This document shows positions 1-8,141 of a DNA stretch of 64,000 nucleotides, piece after piece. Both the position numbers and the translations under genes were made by a program. Source of the stretch: Novosphingobium sp. PC22D (GTDB lineage Bacteria; Pseudomonadota; Alphaproteobacteria; Sphingomonadales; Sphingomonadaceae). Positions within the stretch are counted from its first letter, which is position 1. Each line of letters opens with the position of its first letter. Below the pieces are notes generated by a model. It saw only the letters and a list, made by a program, of their open reading frames with translations. It made no database searches and was not told the DNA's origin. The stretch spans positions 124,001 through 188,000 of the forward strand of contig NZ_MWMO01000005.1 in NCBI RefSeq assembly GCF_002556635.1. The letters are read 5' to 3'.

Positions 1-1852
1 CGATCGGTGCGTCGTAGTTGCCCGGACGGCCGGCGATCACGTCGTGGATCTGCGCGTCGCGGCAGGCACGCGCGATGTCCTGCAGCGGCAGGTCGGGATC
101 GAACAGCGAGAGGTTGTCCTGAAAGCTCGCCTCGAACAGCATGATCGACTGCGGCACATAAGCGAGGCGCTGCGAGAGCATGTCGCGCGGCCATTCGTCC
201 AGCGGCGTGCCGTCGATCCGGACGGTGCCCGAGATCGGCGCCTCGAGCCCGGCAATGATGCGCCCGACGGTGGATTTGCCCGACCCCGATGCCCCGACCA
301 GCGCGATGCGGCGCCCCGGCGAGAGTTCGAGACTGAAATCCTGGATCAGCGGCGGATCGAGCGGGGCATAGCCGAACGTGACGTCGCAAAGCGTCAGCCG
401 CCCACGCTGCAGCGCGAGCGCGGTCTCGCGCGATGAAGTGCGGAACAGTTGCGCCGGCTCCTGCGCGAGGACGTCATCCAGCCGCGAGGTGTAGGAGCGG
501 ATCTGCTGCAGCTCGGCGCCGAAGCCCGCGAGAGCGGCGACGGGTGCGGAAAAGCTTGCGGCGAGGCTTTGCAGCGCAACGAGTTCGCCGAGCGTCAATT
601 CACCCGCGATCACCGCGCCGCCCCCGCCGACGAGCACCAGCGCCACCGCGAGCGCGCCGACCAGCAGGGGCATCGGGTCGAGCCAGGCGCTGATCCGAGC
701 GATCGCCTGCTTGTGGTTGAAGGCATTCACCGCAAGGCCGAGCCAGCGCGCGAAGAGCATGTCTTCCGCGCCGCTCGCCTTGAAGGTCTCCATGTCCTTG
801 ATGCCCGCCACGCGCGCCCCCATCAGCTTGCCGTGATCGAGCGAAAGCTTGCGGTAACGCTCGGAGATCACTCGGCTGCTGAGCGCGAGAACGACGATGT
901 TGAGAACGGCGAGAACCAGCACGCCCAGGGCAATCGGCCAGTGGTAGAACAGCATCGCCACGAAGAAGAACAGCGCCGTGATCATGCTCACCAGCGCCAT
1001 GGCGAGCTTTCCGGTCAGCAGACCGGAAAGGCGCTCGTTGAGATCCACGCGATCCGCGATCTCGCCGGTGAAGCGCTGCGAGAAGAACGAGATCGGCAGC
1101 CGCATCATGTGATCCATCAGCCGCCCTCCGGTCGCGAGCGCCATCGCCAGCCGCACCGAGATCAGCGCGCGTGCTTGCAGCAGTGCCAGAACGAACTGAA
1201 CGGCGGCGGTAAGCCCCATGCCGATCAGCAGCGCGGCGAGCCAGTCGTCGAGGCTCCTGACCAGCACGTAGTCGACGAAGATGCGCGAGAAGACCGGAAG
1301 GACGATGCCCGGCACCGCGAGCGCGAGGCTGACGAGGACGGCGAAGCCGAGTGGACCGCGCAGACCGTCAAATCGGCTCCTGAGCGAATCCGCAAGCGCA
1401 GGCCGGCGATCTCCGCTGACGAACTGCGGCCCGGGCGCGAACGTCAGGACAACCCCGGTGAAGGACTGCTCGAATTCTTCCATCGCCAGCCGCGCGCGCC
1501 CGTTCGCGGGGTCGTTGACCCAGACATGCCGCGCGTCGGCGCCTTCCACGACGAGGAAGTGATTGAAGTTCACGAACGCGATCACCGGCCTATCGAAGTC
1601 GACGAGATGCGCCATCTCGGCCTTGAACCCCTTGGCCTCCAACCCCAGCGTGCGCGCAGCGCGCAGGATCGAGGATGCCTTGGCGCCATCGCGCGAAACT
1701 CCGCAAAGCTGGCGCAGTTCGTCGAGCGGCAGATGCAATCCCCAGTAGCCGAGGATCATCGCCAGCGAGGCGGCGGCGCATTCGGCCGCCTCCATCTGCA
1801 GAACGACGGGCGTCCGGTTCGGCGAACGCGACAGGATTGCGGACACCGGCAC
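1..1852 (-). CDS. NHLM-type peptidase-containing ABC exporter (5' 617 codons; C-terminus beyond window)
   Basis: Probable inner-membrane exporter that removes a GG-type leader from a peptide and pumps the peptide out. The translation has an N-terminal C39 peptidase domain with Cys25 in MEAAECAAASLAM, His in NHFLVVEG and Asp in NDPA. A membrane domain of about six segments follows, then a nucleotide-binding domain with Walker A GASGSGKST near residue 520 and a Q-loop in AYVPQSIMLF. The signature motif and Walker B lie off the left edge. The start is GTG at 1852, sharing one base with the stop of the HlyD gene (TAGTG), so the two are translationally coupled; GTG at 1846 is an alternative. Domain order matches the peptidase/ATPase component of NHLM-type bacteriocin exporters. 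The substrate is inferred to be the GG-leader peptide encoded divergently at 3456. Confidence 0.9.
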   Translation of the reverse strand, partial: MPVSAILSRSPNRTPVVLQMEAAECAAASLAMILGYWGLHLPLDELRQLCGVSRDGAKASSILRAARTLGLEAKGFKAEMAHLVDFDRPVIAFVNFNHFLVVEGADARHVWVNDPANGRARLAMEEFEQSFTGVVLTFAPGPQFVSGDRRPALADSLRSRFDGLRGPLGFAVLVSLALAVPGIVLPVFSRIFVDYVLVRSLDDWLAALLIGMGLTAAVQFVLALLQARALISVRLAMALATGGRLMDHMMRLPISFFSQRFTGEIADRVDLNERLSGLLTGKLAMALVSMITALFFFVAMLFYHWPIALGVLVLAVLNIVVLALSSRVISERYRKLSLDHGKLMGARVAGIKDMETFKASGAEDMLFARWLGLAVNAFNHKQAIARISAWLDPMPLLVGALAVALVLVGGGGAVIAGELTLGELVALQSLAASFSAPVAALAGFGAELQQIRSYTSRLDDVLAQEPAQLFRTSSRETALALQRGRLTLCDVTFGYAPLDPPLIQDFSLELSPGRRIALVGASGSGKSTVGRIIAGLEAPISGTVRIDGTPLDEWPRDMLSQRLAYVPQSIMLFEASFQDNLSLFDPDLPLQDIARACRDAQIHDVIAGRPGNYDAPI

Positions 1853-3054
1853 TATTCCCCGCTGGGCACAAGCCAGTCGATCAGGCGCTTGCGGCGCACG
1901 GTCACGTTGCCCGCGGCAAGCGTGCCCACCTCGATGCCGCCTTCGGGTCCGTCGGAACTGGTCCAGGCGAAGCCGCTGGGCGCGGCCGGGTCACTGTCGA
2001 GCGCGATGCGCACCTCGACGACCGCGCCTTGGGCCAGCAGTTCTTTCACCAGAGCATCATTGCGCAAGGTGCGCCGCATGCCCGCGGGCGTGGCCGGAAG
2101 CGACGAGACCGAACGCACGGTGCCGGTGATCTGTCCGTAGACCGCGCGCTCCACGGTCATCGGCGCGATCTCGGCTCTCATGCCGCGTTCGATACGCTTG
2201 CCCTCCCCGGCGGGCACGTAGACGACGGCGATCAGACTGGACCGCCTGCCCGCGCGCGCCAGCGTGGCGATCGGAGAGCCCGCCGACACGACATCGCCGG
2301 GCGCGGCCTGCAGTTCGACCACGCGTCCGTCGGCCTGCGCGCGCACGACCGTCTGTTCCGCCACGAGAGCGGCAAGCCGCTCGCTCTTGCGCTCCAGATC
2401 GTTGAGCGCATTGCGTTCGTCGAGCAGCACGAGTTCGCCCTGCCCGGCCCGCCGCAGTGTTTCGATGCGGATTTCGTCGGCCTCGGCATCGAGCGAGGCG
2501 ATGCGTTCGCGCACCGCGGCGACGGCGGCGTCAGCCTCGACCTGTTCGTCGCGGCGCACGAATCCGCGCGGCACGAGTTCGGCGATCCGCGCCGCGCGCT
2601 CGGTCAGGAGTTTCTCGCGCTTCACCAGTTCCGCCCGGGTACGCGCGATACCGGCCAGCCGATCGCGCGCGGCCTCGCGCTCGCGTCCGCTCTGGCCGAG
2701 ATAGAAGTCCGACAATCGCGTCACCTTGGTGCGGGCCTGTTCGGTTTCGGAGCGCGTATCGCGTATCTCGCGCTCGAGATCGGCGCGCGACAGCGAGGCG
2801 ACGGCATCGCCCTTCTCCACGCGGTCTCCGGGCGCGACCTCGACAGCCGTGACCTGGCCCTCGCCGTTGGCGACGACGGCGGAAAGCCCGGCCTCGTCGA
2901 TCAGGATGCCTTGGCCGGAAATCCGCACCGGCGCCGTCGTCAGCGAGGCCCACACGAGCAGCGAGACCACCAGCGCGACGAATCCGGCAAGCAGCAGCCA
3001 GTCCGCGCGCGGCACGAGGCGCACGGGACTGTCCAGCGCTTCCGGATTCGCCAT
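1852..3054 (-). CDS. HlyD-family membrane fusion protein of the peptide exporter
   Basis: This 400-residue periplasmic adaptor should link the C39-peptidase ABC exporter to the outer envelope. It has a short cytoplasmic N-terminus, one membrane anchor at about residues 20-40 (LLLAGFVALVVSLLVWASL), a lipoyl-like half (GQVTAVEVAPGDRVEKGDAV), a long Glu/Arg-rich alpha-helical hairpin at about residues 95-225, and a second lipoyl half (VVELQAAPGDVVSAGSPIA), followed by a beta-barrel region. This is the normal order for HlyD/NHLM secretion proteins. The gene lies directly upstream of the ABC gene and overlaps it by one base. Its own upstream region is shared with the divergent precursor peptide gene and holds a three-half-site inverted repeat. 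No outer-membrane TolC-type gene is visible nearby. Confidence 0.9.
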   Translation of the reverse strand: MANPEALDSPVRLVPRADWLLLAGFVALVVSLLVWASLTTAPVRISGQGILIDEAGLSAVVANGEGQVTAVEVAPGDRVEKGDAVASLSRADLEREIRDTRSETEQARTKVTRLSDFYLGQSGREREAARDRLAGIARTRAELVKREKLLTERAARIAELVPRGFVRRDEQVEADAAVAAVRERIASLDAEADEIRIETLRRAGQGELVLLDERNALNDLERKSERLAALVAEQTVVRAQADGRVVELQAAPGDVVSAGSPIATLARAGRRSSLIAVVYVPAGEGKRIERGMRAEIAPMTVERAVYGQITGTVRSVSSLPATPAGMRRTLRNDALVKELLAQGAVVEVRIALDSDPAAPSGFAWTSSDGPEGGIEVGTLAAGNVTVRRKRLIDWLVPSGE

Positions 3055-3122
3055 GCGATCCAGCGCTTCCTTCCTGAAAATCGAACCGCTCAGCCGGACT
3101 GCCCCCAGATCGCCACTGAATC

Positions 3123-3163
3123 GTCAACGCTCACAAGAGGTTGACCATCCTCGATTGTCAACC
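3123..3163. promoter_or_regulatory. three evenly spaced GTCAAC/GTTGAC half-sites between exporter and precursor genes
   Basis: Three copies of one hexamer alternate in orientation: GTCAAC at 3123-3128, GTTGAC at 3140-3145 and GTCAAC at 3157-3162. Successive starts are exactly 17 bases apart. The last two form a perfect 7-bp inverted repeat (GGTTGAC, 11-nt spacer, GTCAACC). On the minus strand a TTGACA -35-like box (3161-3156) sits 17 bases from TCTTGT, so the array may overlay the exporter promoter. The binding protein is unknown. Confidence 0.45.
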
Positions 3164-3377
3164 CGATGGCCGCTCCGCCAATCTTTCCAAATTTGCGCGA
3201 TACAACGCGACTCAGATGCGCGTTCCGTACAATCGCCCATGGATGGTGCAGTATCGAGATCATGCATATCCTTGTGAAATACGCCTGATGCGCTGTTTTC
3301 CAAAGCCGGCCATCATGTGTTACGTAGCTTATGCTTTTCGGATTCCGGAATGCTGGGGGCGCTTCTCACAATCATCT

Positions 3378-3393
3378 TGTGGTTTTTACCACA
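3378..3393 (+). promoter_or_regulatory. small inverted repeat upstream of the precursor peptide gene
   Basis: TGTGGT, a TTTT spacer and ACCACA form a perfect 6-bp inverted repeat ending 62 bases before the precursor start. It could be an operator or a leader hairpin. The rest of 3055-3455 shows no coding frame that I believe; it is less GC-rich than the flanking genes and must carry the divergent promoters. Confidence 0.3.
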
Positions 3394-3455
3394 TTTCGCA
3401 GCGCGCGCCGTGGTTAGCCAACCCCCGTCGTCAAACGCAGATGGGAGCGATCGAC

Positions 3456-3671
3456 ATGACCAAGGAAACCAAGAAGAACCAGGACGAAATCACCAAGGCC
3501 GGCGCGGTCGAAATCGAGGAAAGCGATCTCGACAACGTTCAGGGCGGCGGCTTCAACGACTATCTGAAGGTCCCTCCCGTTGGCGGCAAAGGCTTCAAGG
3601 TTCAGAAATTCGAGGAGATCGATTTCGATTACTCGAAGAAGACCTTGAACCACATCAAGATCAAATACTGA
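3456..3671 (+). CDS. putative GG-leader RiPP/bacteriocin-like precursor peptide (71 aa)
   Basis: A small, charged protein with a two-part look. Residues 1-31 are an acidic, helical leader ending EIEESDLDNVQGGG, the kind of double-glycine end cut by C39 peptidases. The remaining ~40 residues (starting FNDYLKVPPVGGKGF and ending LNHIKIKY) are rich in Lys, Phe, Tyr and Ile and contain no Cys, so no disulfide or lanthionine is possible. ATG at 3456 is chosen; ATG 3441 in the same frame would add five residues. A strong hairpin follows the stop. It sits divergently from an exporter with exactly the matching peptidase and just before a methyltransferase. I do not recognise the core; whether it is modified, and whether it is a toxin or a signal, cannot be read from sequence. 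Confidence 0.75.
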   Translation: MTKETKKNQDEITKAGAVEIEESDLDNVQGGGFNDYLKVPPVGGKGFKVQKFEEIDFDYSKKTLNHIKIKY

Positions 3672-3678
3672 TCCGGTC

Positions 3679-3709
3679 GCGAGGGCGGTCCGCGCCGGAC
3701 CGCCCTCGC
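3679..3709 (+). terminator. strong hairpin after the precursor peptide gene
   Basis: Perfect 13-bp stem (GCGAGGGCGGTCC at 3679-3691 pairing with 3697-3709) with a 5-nt loop, starting 8 bases after the precursor stop. No U-tract follows, so it may act as a partial terminator or 3' stabiliser. That would give more precursor message than downstream methyltransferase message. Confidence 0.7.
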
Positions 3710-3780
3710 CCATGCCGGACCTGCCGGGGCCGCGCCATGGGCTCGGCTCCGTATCTTCAGAACAGCGGAATCAGCCAGCC

Positions 3781-5163
3781 ATGACGGACGCCGCGTCGGT
3801 CGGCGCGGGACCCGCCAATATCGACGGGTACATCGCCGATTCGCTCTATCCGAGCGTGTATCACTACCTGTTCGCGCCCGAGTGGACCGACACGGTGCTG
3901 TTGCGTGCGGGCAAACGCCCGCCGCGAGGCTTGCCGGGAGCGGACTGCGGCACGACAATGCTCGACCTCGGCTGCGGCGACGGCCTCGGCCTGATCGCGT
4001 CGGCCTATGCGGACCCTTCGAGCCGGTTCATCGGCATCGACGCCATGCCCGGGCATGTCGAACGCGGCAGGCAAGCCGCGATCGAACTGGGCCTCGCGAA
4101 CGTCGAACTGCGCTGCGCGACCTTCGGGCAGGCGCTGGAGTTCGAGCCGGTCGAGGCGCACTACGTCGCCGCGCAAGGCGTGCTGAGCTGGGTCTCGCCG
4201 CAGGCGTGCGCCGATCTTATCGCCCTGATCGCCCGAAACCTGGGACCCGGTGGCGCCGCCACGGTCGGCTATAATACCATGCCGGGCTGGACCAGCCGGC
4301 TGTCGTTCCAGAAAATCGTGCATACGCTTTCGCGAACCGTCGCGGGATCGCCGCAGGAACGCTTCGCGGGCGGCTTCGCGCGCACGCGCGAACTGCCCGC
4401 GCTCGGCGCGCACGGCGTGAGCGAGCACGTCTTCGAATGGATGGACGAACTCAGCCTGGACGTGCCCGCAGGCTACCTCCCCCACGAATATCTCAACGCA
4501 AACTGGCAACCATTGTGGTCGCTCGACGTGATCGAAACCTTCGCGGACAACGGCTTGACCTATACCTGCCCGGCCATGCCGCAATTGCTGCGCGACGCGT
4601 TCGTCCTCAAGCGCGCACAGCGCGAGACGCTCGCGACTTACGACGATGCGGCGACGCGCGAACTGGTGAAAGACCACTTCATCAACGAGCAGTTCCGCAT
4701 GGACGTCTACACCGGCGGCGAAGCGTCCGAGGTCGCCCGATCCGAGGCGGCGGAGGCGCTGATGCATTCGACATGGCTGCTGCGCAGGCCCGAGGAACAG
4801 GTCGAGTTCGCCATCGACGGGCGCGTCGGCAAGGTCCGCTTCGACAATCTCGCGGCGCGCGCGGTGGTCGAAAGGCTGTCGCGCGGTCCGGCCAGCCTTG
4901 CCGAAATCGGCGAGGCGCATGACGACTGCACGCGCGCCGATCTGCTGCTGGCGATCGATGCGCTCGCATACGACGGCCAGGTCGTCCCAGTCCGCCCGCG
5001 CGACGATTCGATCGACTGCGCGGCGTTCAACCGCTGGGTCGTGGCGGGCGGCGTTGCGCGGATGGGCGCGGTGATGACCCCATTCGGACCCGTGTCGGTC
5101 GGGCCCGCTGTGCTGCCCAGCGCGCTCGACGACGCGGCCTCGCGCCGTCGCCTCGGACTCTAG
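3781..5163 (+). CDS. class I SAM methyltransferase with methyltransferase regulatory domain
   Basis: A 460-residue predicted cytoplasmic enzyme. The first ~200 residues are a Rossmann methyltransferase: motif I MLDLGCGDGLGL, acidic strand-2 end FIGIDAMPGH, and a post-I region reaching GPGGAATVGYNTMPGW. The rest matches the layout of the 'methyltransferase regulatory' (PF10119-like) region plus a C-terminal winged-helix-like end. The start is ATG 3781; the frame is open to ATG 3712, but that codon sits just past the hairpin. It follows the GG-leader peptide with the exporter divergent, so modification of the peptide is a reasonable inference. It could instead be an unrelated small-molecule or protein methyltransferase. 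Confidence 0.75.
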   Translation: MTDAASVGAGPANIDGYIADSLYPSVYHYLFAPEWTDTVLLRAGKRPPRGLPGADCGTTMLDLGCGDGLGLIASAYADPSSRFIGIDAMPGHVERGRQAAIELGLANVELRCATFGQALEFEPVEAHYVAAQGVLSWVSPQACADLIALIARNLGPGGAATVGYNTMPGWTSRLSFQKIVHTLSRTVAGSPQERFAGGFARTRELPALGAHGVSEHVFEWMDELSLDVPAGYLPHEYLNANWQPLWSLDVIETFADNGLTYTCPAMPQLLRDAFVLKRAQRETLATYDDAATRELVKDHFINEQFRMDVYTGGEASEVARSEAAEALMHSTWLLRRPEEQVEFAIDGRVGKVRFDNLAARAVVERLSRGPASLAEIGEAHDDCTRADLLLAIDALAYDGQVVPVRPRDDSIDCAAFNRWVVAGGVARMGAVMTPFGPVSVGPAVLPSALDDAASRRRLGL

Positions 5164-5223
5164 CGGCCAACCGGATCGCCGCGCATTCGGGGAATGTTAA
5201 GCGCGGCGCGCTAGTGGGACGGG

Positions 5224-6198
5224 ATGCTGCCCGTCTTCCTGACCATCGACACCGAGTTTTCGTCCGGCATGTTCGCCCGGGGCGAAGGCCGCGACTGGCA
5301 GGACAATTTCGCCCGGTGTCTGTCATGCGAAACGACCGGCGGCGAAGTCGGGATCTTCTACCAGATGGACGTGGCCGACCGCCACGGTCTGAAGCTCGTC
5401 TTCTTCGTCGATCCGATGCCCGCGCTGGTATGGGGAATCGAGCCGATCAAGCGCGTGGTCGGCCCGGTCCTCGATCGCGGCCATGACGTGCAGCTCCACC
5501 TGCATCCAGAGTGGCTCGCGTTCGCCCAGACAAATCCGCTCGGGACACGCACCGGCCGCAATCTCGCCGATTTCACCCGCGAGGAACAGCTCGTGCTGCT
5601 CGCCTGGGCCGTCGAGCGCCTGACCGCTGCGGGAGCGCCGCGTCCGGTCGCCTTCCGGGCCGGCAACTACGGCGCCGACGACAACACCTTGCATTGCCTG
5701 GGCGAACTCGGCATCGCTTTCGACACGAGCTTTCCGCCGGGCATCGGCCGGTCGGACTGCCGCCTCTCTTTCGGTTCCGAAACGATCCTGCCGGTCGCGC
5801 GCCACGGCGTCACCGAGCTGCCGATCGGCGCGATCGGCGGCCGTGGCCTTCGCCGCCGCCACGCGCAACTGACCGCCATGTCGCAGTGGGAACTGCGCAG
5901 CGCGACGCGCCATGCGCAAAGGTCGGACTGGCCCGCCTTCGTGCTCGTCTCGCACAGTTTCGAGATGATGAACCGCGCGCGCGGGACCGCCAATCGCATC
6001 GTCCAGACCCGCTTCGAGCGGTATTGCGCATGGCTCGCCGCCCAGCCCGGTATCGAAACGTGCGACTTTCGCGACGCGGCGCGCAACGCGCGGCTGGCGT
6101 CGACGCGAGACCATCAGGCCGCCAGGCTGATGCCCTACAATCCGGCGCGCGAGATCATGCGCATTGGCGAGCAGGCGCTCGCCAACGCGCTCTACTGA
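5224..6198 (+). CDS. polysaccharide deacetylase-like (CE4/NodB fold) protein
   Basis: 324 residues with the hallmarks of the CE4 fold: FLTIDTEF at the N-terminus (catalytic and metal Asp), HLHPEW in the middle (metal His ligands) and PVAFRAGNYGAD (the R.G..Y segment). There is no signal peptide, so it is predicted cytoplasmic, unlike cell-wall deacetylases. ATG 5224 follows a GGGACGGG ribosome site. It lies 5 bases before a phosphatase gene and near a convergent ATP-grasp gene, a grouping that suggests polysaccharide or glycolipid metabolism. The substrate is unknown. Confidence 0.8.
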   Translation: MLPVFLTIDTEFSSGMFARGEGRDWQDNFARCLSCETTGGEVGIFYQMDVADRHGLKLVFFVDPMPALVWGIEPIKRVVGPVLDRGHDVQLHLHPEWLAFAQTNPLGTRTGRNLADFTREEQLVLLAWAVERLTAAGAPRPVAFRAGNYGADDNTLHCLGELGIAFDTSFPPGIGRSDCRLSFGSETILPVARHGVTELPIGAIGGRGLRRRHAQLTAMSQWELRSATRHAQRSDWPAFVLVSHSFEMMNRARGTANRIVQTRFERYCAWLAAQPGIETCDFRDAARNARLASTRDHQAARLMPYNPAREIMRIGEQALANALY

Positions 6199-6203
6199 GC
6201 GCC

Positions 6204-6836
6204 ATGAGCCTGATCGCAGCGCAATTCGGCACATGGCGCGGCCTCGTCCGGCTGGCGCTCTCCTATGCCGAGACCGGCCTGGGCCTCGCCCCGTCGCGCC
6301 GACCCGATCCGGATGCGGTCCATCGGCTCGTTTTCGTCTGCCACGGCAATATCTGCCGCAGCGCCTATGCCGACGTGCTCGCGCGCGAGGCCGGTATGGC
6401 GGTCTGCTCGTTCGGTCTGTCGACCTCGACCGGCAATCCCGCCAACGATACGATCGTGCGGATCGCCGCGCGGCGAGGTCACGACCTCTCCCGGCATCGC
6501 GCCACGGCCCTTGCCGACTACGCGCCGCGCGAGGGCGACTGCCTCGTCGCGATGGAAGTGCGCCACTTGCGCAAGCTGGCCGCCGACGAGCGGCTGAACG
6601 GCCTGCCGCGCGTGCTGCTCGGGAACTATTGCCGGGTGCCGGTGCCGCACCTGCACGATCCCTACACGCTCAGCCCCGCCTATGCCGCGACCTGCATGGA
6701 CCGGATCGAGCACGCGGTCGTCGGGCTGTGCCGCGCCTTTCCTAACGCAGTCGCCGCCGGATCGAATCGATCAGATCGCCCAGCAGCGGCATCGGATCGC
6801 GCCAGTTCCACACGTAGTACTCTGTGCGCGGATTGA
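6204..6836 (+). CDS. low-molecular-weight protein-tyrosine phosphatase-like protein with N- and C-terminal extensions
   Basis: The P-loop VCHGNICRSA carries nucleophile Cys46 and Arg52 of C-X5-R-S, and HDPYTLSP supplies the DP general-acid motif. In bacteria such phosphatases usually oppose tyrosine kinases of exopolysaccharide export. About 38 residues precede the P-loop strand, longer than the family norm. After the core fold (GLCRAFPNAV) a Ser/Arg-rich tail runs to TGA 6836. The last 95 bases overlap the end of the convergent ATP-grasp gene, so the tail may be read-through sequence. The gene starts 5 bases after the deacetylase-like gene and is probably co-transcribed with it. Confidence 0.85.
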   Translation: MSLIAAQFGTWRGLVRLALSYAETGLGLAPSRRPDPDAVHRLVFVCHGNICRSAYADVLAREAGMAVCSFGLSTSTGNPANDTIVRIAARRGHDLSRHRATALADYAPREGDCLVAMEVRHLRKLAADERLNGLPRVLLGNYCRVPVPHLHDPYTLSPAYAATCMDRIEHAVVGLCRAFPNAVAAGSNRSDRPAAASDRASSTRSTLCAD

Positions 6837-7926
6837 AGAACTCGGCGAGAAACTGAGCCGACAGCTTCAGCTTCCGCCCCGGCGAGAGCGAACCGCCGCG
6901 CCATTGCGCGACAAGGTGCTTCATGTCGGGCGCCATGAACCGGGCCCGGCGCGGCTTGAGAGGGGTTGGCGCTTCGCTGCGATCGCCGCGCGCGAACCTT
7001 CGGTAGAGCTCCCAGGCGAATTCGGCGCCGGACGACGAGGCGAGCGGCAGGCTCCCCCAGAACCGGCCGTTGACCTCCATCAGCCAGTAGCTGCCGGTAT
7101 CGGGGTTGTAGCGATATTCGACCATCGCCGGCCCGCTCCACCCGATCTCGCGCAGCAGGGCCTCCGATCGCGCCATTTGCTCGGCATGGAGGGCCAGCGG
7201 AACCGTGGTCGAAAGCGAGGAGACGCCGCCGGTCGGGGGCCATTCGCGCAGCCGCCGGTGCTGGAAACGCAGGGTCGCCCGGCCGTCCTGCATGTGAAGC
7301 ATCTGCCCCAGTCCATAGCCCGCGCACCAGGTCTGGACCAGCGGCCAGGTCCCGATCCGATCGTAGCGATGAAGGATGCCGAGAAGCGCCTCGGGGCCAT
7401 CGGCGTATTCGACCTTCTCCCAGGCCAGCCCCGCGGTGGCGAGCGCACCCATCACGGCACCCGGCTCCGGCCACTTGACCGCGACGGGATAGGCGAGCCG
7501 CGCCGCATGAACCTCGAAAGTGCCGGGATCGTCCGGCTGCCAGCTATCGGGGACGTTCATACCGAGCCGCGCCGCGATCTCCAGCGTGCGCCGCTTGTCG
7601 AGCACCAGCGCCAGCTTGTCGGGTGGCGGGCACAACACCGTGCAGCCCTCGAGCCGGGGCGCGAGCAGCGAGAGTTCGACGAGCTGGTGCTCTGATATCG
7701 CCATGATCGCGGTGATGCGCTTCTTGGCGACGAAGCCCGGCAGCCAGTCGGCAAGCGGCTTGCCGATGATCGAGAAGCCCTTGGCGTAGCGCGAGTGCCG
7801 TCCGATCGACAGCGCGCTCTTGCCGAGCGCGACCACCGGGACGCCGTGGCGCCCGAGTTCACGGATCACGGTCAGCCCGATCGGACTGTCTGCTCCCAGG
7901 ACCGCGGCAAGCTCGTCGACAGGCAT
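6742..7926 (-). CDS. ATP-grasp domain enzyme
   Basis: A 394-residue soluble protein of the carbamoyl-phosphate-synthase-like ATP-grasp type, which joins a carboxylate to an amine through an acyl phosphate. It has an N-terminal Rossmann-like part (AAVLGADSPIGLTVIRELGR), a central ATP-binding part (YPVAVKWPEPG), and a metal-binding end AMVEYRYNPDTGSYWLMEVNG in which E and N are the usual Mg ligands. The start is ATG 7926; longer in-frame starts exist, but the conserved fold begins here. It is convergent with, and overlaps by 95 bases, the phosphatase gene. The substrate is unknown. Its neighbourhood suggests work on a surface glycan or peptide. Confidence 0.8.
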   Translation of the reverse strand: MPVDELAAVLGADSPIGLTVIRELGRHGVPVVALGKSALSIGRHSRYAKGFSIIGKPLADWLPGFVAKKRITAIMAISEHQLVELSLLAPRLEGCTVLCPPPDKLALVLDKRRTLEIAARLGMNVPDSWQPDDPGTFEVHAARLAYPVAVKWPEPGAVMGALATAGLAWEKVEYADGPEALLGILHRYDRIGTWPLVQTWCAGYGLGQMLHMQDGRATLRFQHRRLREWPPTGGVSSLSTTVPLALHAEQMARSEALLREIGWSGPAMVEYRYNPDTGSYWLMEVNGRFWGSLPLASSSGAEFAWELYRRFARGDRSEAPTPLKPRRARFMAPDMKHLVAQWRGGSLSPGRKLKLSAQFLAEFFNPRTEYYVWNWRDPMPLLGDLIDSIRRRLR

Positions 7927-8054
7927 TTTCGAACGGACCCTTGAGCTTTCAGGGCGGTGCCGGTCGGGCAGCGCGCACGTCTCGTAACGGACGATGCGTA
8001 AACGCACCACTAAGCAATTGGCGGGGCTGCCTGCCTGCATCGAAACAAGGACCC

Positions 8055-8078
8055 CGCAAGCTGCGGCACCGGCTTGCG
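8055..8078. promoter_or_regulatory. inverted repeat in the divergent intergenic region
   Basis: CGCAAGC at 8055-8061 and GCTTGCG at 8072-8078 form a perfect 7-bp inverted repeat around a 10-nt spacer, between the ATP-grasp gene (leftward) and the symporter operon (rightward). It could be an operator for either. The 215-base gap also contains several shorter repeats. Confidence 0.3.
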
Positions 8079-8141
8079 TAAGAACGCAAATGCAACTGAA
8101 TTTGGCGGATATCGCCGCGAAATTGTGCTGAAGGTTCCCTT

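Noticed and set aside
449..2140. Long plus-strand frame antisense to the ABC exporter
   Set aside because: Composition is a mirror of the minus-strand gene (His/Arg/Glu-rich, no motif), while the opposite strand shows a complete C39/ABC domain series.
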